Of a DNA stretch of 8,111 nucleotides, positions 6,783-8,111 are shown in pieces. The notes beneath the pieces were generated by a model, which saw nothing but the letters and a program-made list of their open reading frames with translations, was not told the origin of the DNA and did no database searches. Each line of letters begins with the position of its first letter. The stretch's first letter is position 1. A program made the position numbers and the translations under genes. Source of the stretch: Kiritimatiellia bacterium (lineage in GTDB: Bacteria; Verrucomicrobiota; Kiritimatiellia; RFP12; UBA1067); NCBI GenBank assembly GCA_017412325.1, contig JAFPYE010000098.1:1-8111 (forward strand), given 5' to 3'.

Positions 6783-7641
6783 GGCGTTCGCCAAGGTCAA
6801 CCTCACGCTGGAAGTCTTTGGCACGCGCGCGGACGGGTTCCACGCGCTGCGGTCGCTGGTCTTGCCGGTGACGCTCGCGGACACGGTGACGGTGGAGCTG
6901 GCGGACGAAATCTCCAGCGATTCGCCGTATCCCGACGACCTCTGCGTCAAGGCGGCGCGCGCGCTGCGGAAGGTCGTGTCGTCGTGCCGGCGCGCGTTCG
7001 AGCCGAAAGTGCCGGGCGTGCGCATCCATGTCGACAAGCGCATCCCGGCGGGCGGGGGCCTGGGCGGCGGCTCGGCGGATGCGGCGGCGACGCTCTGCCT
7101 GCTGAACGACCTGTGGGGGCTGTCCCTCGGGATCGGAACGTTGGCGGCGATCGGCGCGTCGGTCGGCAGCGACGTGCCCGCGCTTGTCCTCTCCCGCGCC
7201 AAGGGGCTTGTCCTCATGGAAGGGCGCGGGGAGGTCGTCGCGCCGTATGGGGTGCAGTTCCAGCCGCTCAACCTGGTGCTCGTCAATCCGGGCGTCTTCT
7301 CGTCGACGGCGGAAGTCTACAAAAATTGCACGTCGCGCGTGACAGACGACCCCTCGATAGTGTATAATATGCGCCACGCTTTGGAAAGCGGCGACGTGCG
7401 CGCCATCGCCGCCGCCTTGCAGAACGACCTTGAAGCGCCGGCCGTCCGGCTCCACCCGGAGATCGCGGCGGCGAAACGGCAGCTCGCGGCGGCGGGCGCG
7501 GTCGGCTGCGCGATGAGCGGCAGCGGATCGACTGTCTTCGGTCTCGTCCCCGACGAAGCGGCGGGACGTCAAATCGCGGCTTCGCTGGCGGCAAAAGGCC
7601 TCGCGGCCTGGAGCGCCCGTTCAGCTTGTCCCTTCGTATAG
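6772..7641 (+). CDS. ispE: 4-diphosphocytidyl-2-C-methyl-D-erythritol kinase
   Basis: IspE is a GHMP-family kinase that phosphorylates CDP-ME with ATP in the MEP pathway of isoprenoid synthesis. From ATG 6772 (289 residues) the motifs are: AFAKVNLTLEV (5-15) with the conserved Lys8, the ATP-binding glycine loop PAGGGLGGGSAD (92-103), VGSDVP with catalytic Asp134, and the C-terminal MSGSGSTVFG (248-257). Homologues begin a few residues before the AKxN motif, so 6772 is preferred. Upstream in-frame ATGs at 6721, 6739 and 6754 would add low-complexity Met/Thr/Ser. No clear Shine-Dalgarno precedes 6772, and the 11-base overlap with the upstream stop suggests coupled translation. The stop TAG (7639-7641) lies inside the tRNA-Gln gene, so the last residues are encoded by tRNA sequence. 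A near-consensus promoter is embedded at 7339-7368. The identity is very secure; the exact start is not. Confidence 0.94.
   Translation: MTTEAFAKVNLTLEVFGTRADGFHALRSLVLPVTLADTVTVELADEISSDSPYPDDLCVKAARALRKVVSSCRRAFEPKVPGVRIHVDKRIPAGGGLGGGSADAAATLCLLNDLWGLSLGIGTLAAIGASVGSDVPALVLSRAKGLVLMEGRGEVVAPYGVQFQPLNLVLVNPGVFSSTAEVYKNCTSRVTDDPSIVYNMRHALESGDVRAIAAALQNDLEAPAVRLHPEIAAAKRQLAAAGAVGCAMSGSGSTVFGLVPDEAAGRQIAASLAAKGLAAWSARSACPFV
7321..7368 (+). promoter_or_regulatory. Promoter inside ispE, probably for tRNA-Gln
   Basis: GTGACA (7339-7344) and a perfect TATAAT (7363-7368) are 18 bp apart. AAAAATT (7321-7327) lies where an UP element would be. Transcription would start near 7375, about 250 bases before the tRNA. 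To make these boxes the ispE frame uses AAA, AAT, ATA, TAT and AAT, which are AT-ending codons rare elsewhere in this window. The -10 spacing context lacks the TG element seen in the three intergenic promoters. Confidence 0.55.
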
Positions 7642-7700
7642 CGGCAGTACACGGGTTTTTGATACCCAGAGTAGTGGTTCGACTCCACTAGGGACAACCA
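7627..7700 (+). tRNA. tRNA-Gln (anticodon UUG)
   Basis: The sequence folds as a complete cloverleaf. The 7-bp acceptor stem pairs TGTCCCT (7627-7633) with AGGGACA (7690-7696). The D arm is GTA/TAC with GG in its loop (7636-7650). The anticodon stem is CGGGT/ACCCA (7652-7656/7664-7668), where the outermost pair is a C-A mismatch. The loop TTTTGAT puts anticodon TTG at 7659-7661, which reads CAA. A 4-base variable region precedes the T arm AGTGG/CCACT with loop TTCGACT (7673-7689). The discriminator is A7697 and CCA is encoded. The segment GGTTTTTGATACC is the same as I recall for E. coli tRNA-Gln(UUG). The first 15 bases overlap the 3' end of ispE. It is probably made from the ispE transcript, the internal ispE promoter, or both. 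Confidence 0.95.
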
Positions 7701-7701
7701 A

Positions 7702-7732
7702 CCGCCGGTGTTTGGCGGGCCGCAAATCCGCC
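7702..7732 (+). other. GC-rich hairpin after tRNA-Gln, no T tract
   Basis: CCGCC (7702-7706) can pair with GGCGG (7714-7718), with two further G-T wobbles inside. The same GGCGG could instead pair with CCGCC at 7728-7732, so the two folds exclude each other. No T run follows, so this is not a convincing intrinsic terminator. It might help 3' processing of the tRNA or be chance in GC-rich DNA. Confidence 0.25.
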
Positions 7733-7751
7733 GCGCGATTCCGCCGATTCT

Positions 7752-7784
7752 TTCACACGGGGGCGGGGAAATTTGATAAACTAT
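7752..7784 (+). promoter_or_regulatory. Promoter for ppdK
   Basis: A -35-like TTCACA (7752-7757) precedes an extended -10, TG-A-TAAACT (7774-7782), with a 19-bp spacer. The core AAATTTGATAAACTAT (7769-7784) is the third copy of the motif seen before rpsL and the aminotransferase gene. Transcription should start near 7788, giving a leader of about 55 bases. Confidence 0.7.
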
Positions 7785-7786
7785 AT

Positions 7787-7842
7787 CACCAAACGAAAAG
7801 AGAAACAAAACGAAACAGAAGCAAGCAGAAAGAAAAACGACA
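7787..7842 (+). promoter_or_regulatory. T-free, A-rich ppdK leader without Shine-Dalgarno
   Basis: From 7787 up to the ATG there is no T at all. The stretch is built of A-rich pieces such as AAACGAAA, GAAACA (twice) and AGCAAGCAG. No GGAGG-like string is present. Such a leader would be almost unstructured, which could favour initiation through ribosomal protein S1 or simple accessibility; this is inferred from composition only. Confidence 0.5.
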
Positions 7843-8111
7843 ATGAGCGAACAGAAAAAGTACGTGTACTTCTTCGGCGCGGGCCAGACCGAAGGCAATG
7901 CCAACATGCGCGAGCTGCTCGGCGGCAAGGGCGCGAACCTCGCGGAGATGGCGGGTCTCGGACTCCCCGTGCCGCAGGGCTTCACGATCTCGACCGAGGC
8001 CTGCACGCGCTACTATGACGACGGCAAGGTGATCGGCGACGACATCATGGCGCAGGTCATGGAGTACATCGACAAGCTCGAGAAGTCGGCCGGCAAGAAG
8101 TTCGGCGACGC
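7843..8111 (+). CDS. ppdK: Pyruvate, phosphate dikinase, N-terminal part (cut by window end)
   Basis: PPDK reversibly converts pyruvate, ATP and phosphate to PEP, AMP and pyrophosphate. In fermenting anaerobes it often runs toward pyruvate and ATP. Only 89 residues of a protein normally near 900 are visible. They match the family N-terminus closely: KYVYFFGAGQTEGNANM, then LLGGKGANLAEMAGLGLPVPQGFTIS, which opens the ATP-grasp nucleotide-binding domain. Lys29 in GGKGANLAEM corresponds to the ATP-binding lysine of characterised PPDKs. The ATG at 7843 fits the family start and lies about 55 bases after a likely transcription start, behind an A-rich leader with no Shine-Dalgarno. PEP carboxykinase at the other end of the window acts on the same metabolite. 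PEP synthase is unlikely because the opening YVYxFG and GGKGANLAEM spacing are PPDK-like. The phosphohistidine and PEP-binding domains lie beyond the window. Confidence 0.94.
   Translation, partial: MSEQKKYVYFFGAGQTEGNANMRELLGGKGANLAEMAGLGLPVPQGFTISTEACTRYYDDGKVIGDDIMAQVMEYIDKLEKSAGKKFGD

Noticed and set aside
5376..7286. A 636-codon open frame on the - strand across the exported-protein gene and ispE
   Set aside because: It is antisense to two well-supported genes. The protein is Arg/His-rich low complexity typical of reverse frames in GC-rich DNA, with no recognisable motif or start signal.
7773..8018. An 81-codon + strand frame over the ppdK leader and start
   Set aside because: It begins inside the -10 region, and its downstream part is ppdK read out of frame.

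Overview
The window is a GC-rich, gene-dense bacterial chromosome segment. All seven protein genes and one tRNA gene lie on the + strand, and no mobile element, CRISPR array or phage gene is visible. The flanking enzymes, GTP-dependent PEP carboxykinase (cut by the left edge) and pyruvate phosphate dikinase (cut by the right edge), work at the PEP-oxaloacetate-pyruvate node. That pairing is common in anaerobic fermenting bacteria. The lineage cannot be fixed from the sequence; a PVC-type or similar uncultured anaerobe is only a guess.

Layout: pckG (3' part, 2-1624) overlaps der (1621-3021) by GTGA. An intergenic promoter then drives rpsL-rpsG (3103-4014), which ends at a clean intrinsic terminator (4042-4069). 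No fusA follows, so this is a shortened or split str operon. A second promoter (4096-4111) starts a compact unit: a fold-type I PLP aminotransferase (4121-5398), an unrecognised exported protein with a CASC motif and a poly-Asp tail (5418-6782), and ispE (about 6772-7641). The ispE start lies inside the Asp-codon repeat of the preceding gene, and its last 15 bases lie inside a tRNA-Gln(UUG) gene (7627-7700). After a short GC-rich spacer, a third promoter (7752-7784) and a T-free leader lead into ppdK (7843 to the window end).

How the parts work together: Der (50S assembly GTPase), S12 and S7 serve ribosome assembly and decoding. tRNA-Gln supplies translation, IspE the MEP isoprenoid pathway, and PEPCK with PPDK central carbon flow. 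The aminotransferase substrate and the role of the exported acidic protein are unknown.

The most notable non-gene signals are: (1) a 16-bp motif, AAATNTGATAWACTAT, found three times and always just upstream of a gene, which looks like this organism's extended -10 promoter; (2) one copy placed so close to the aminotransferase ATG that its mRNA would be almost leaderless; (3) a near-consensus promoter inside ispE pointing at the tRNA; and (4) the two unusual overlaps at the ends of ispE.
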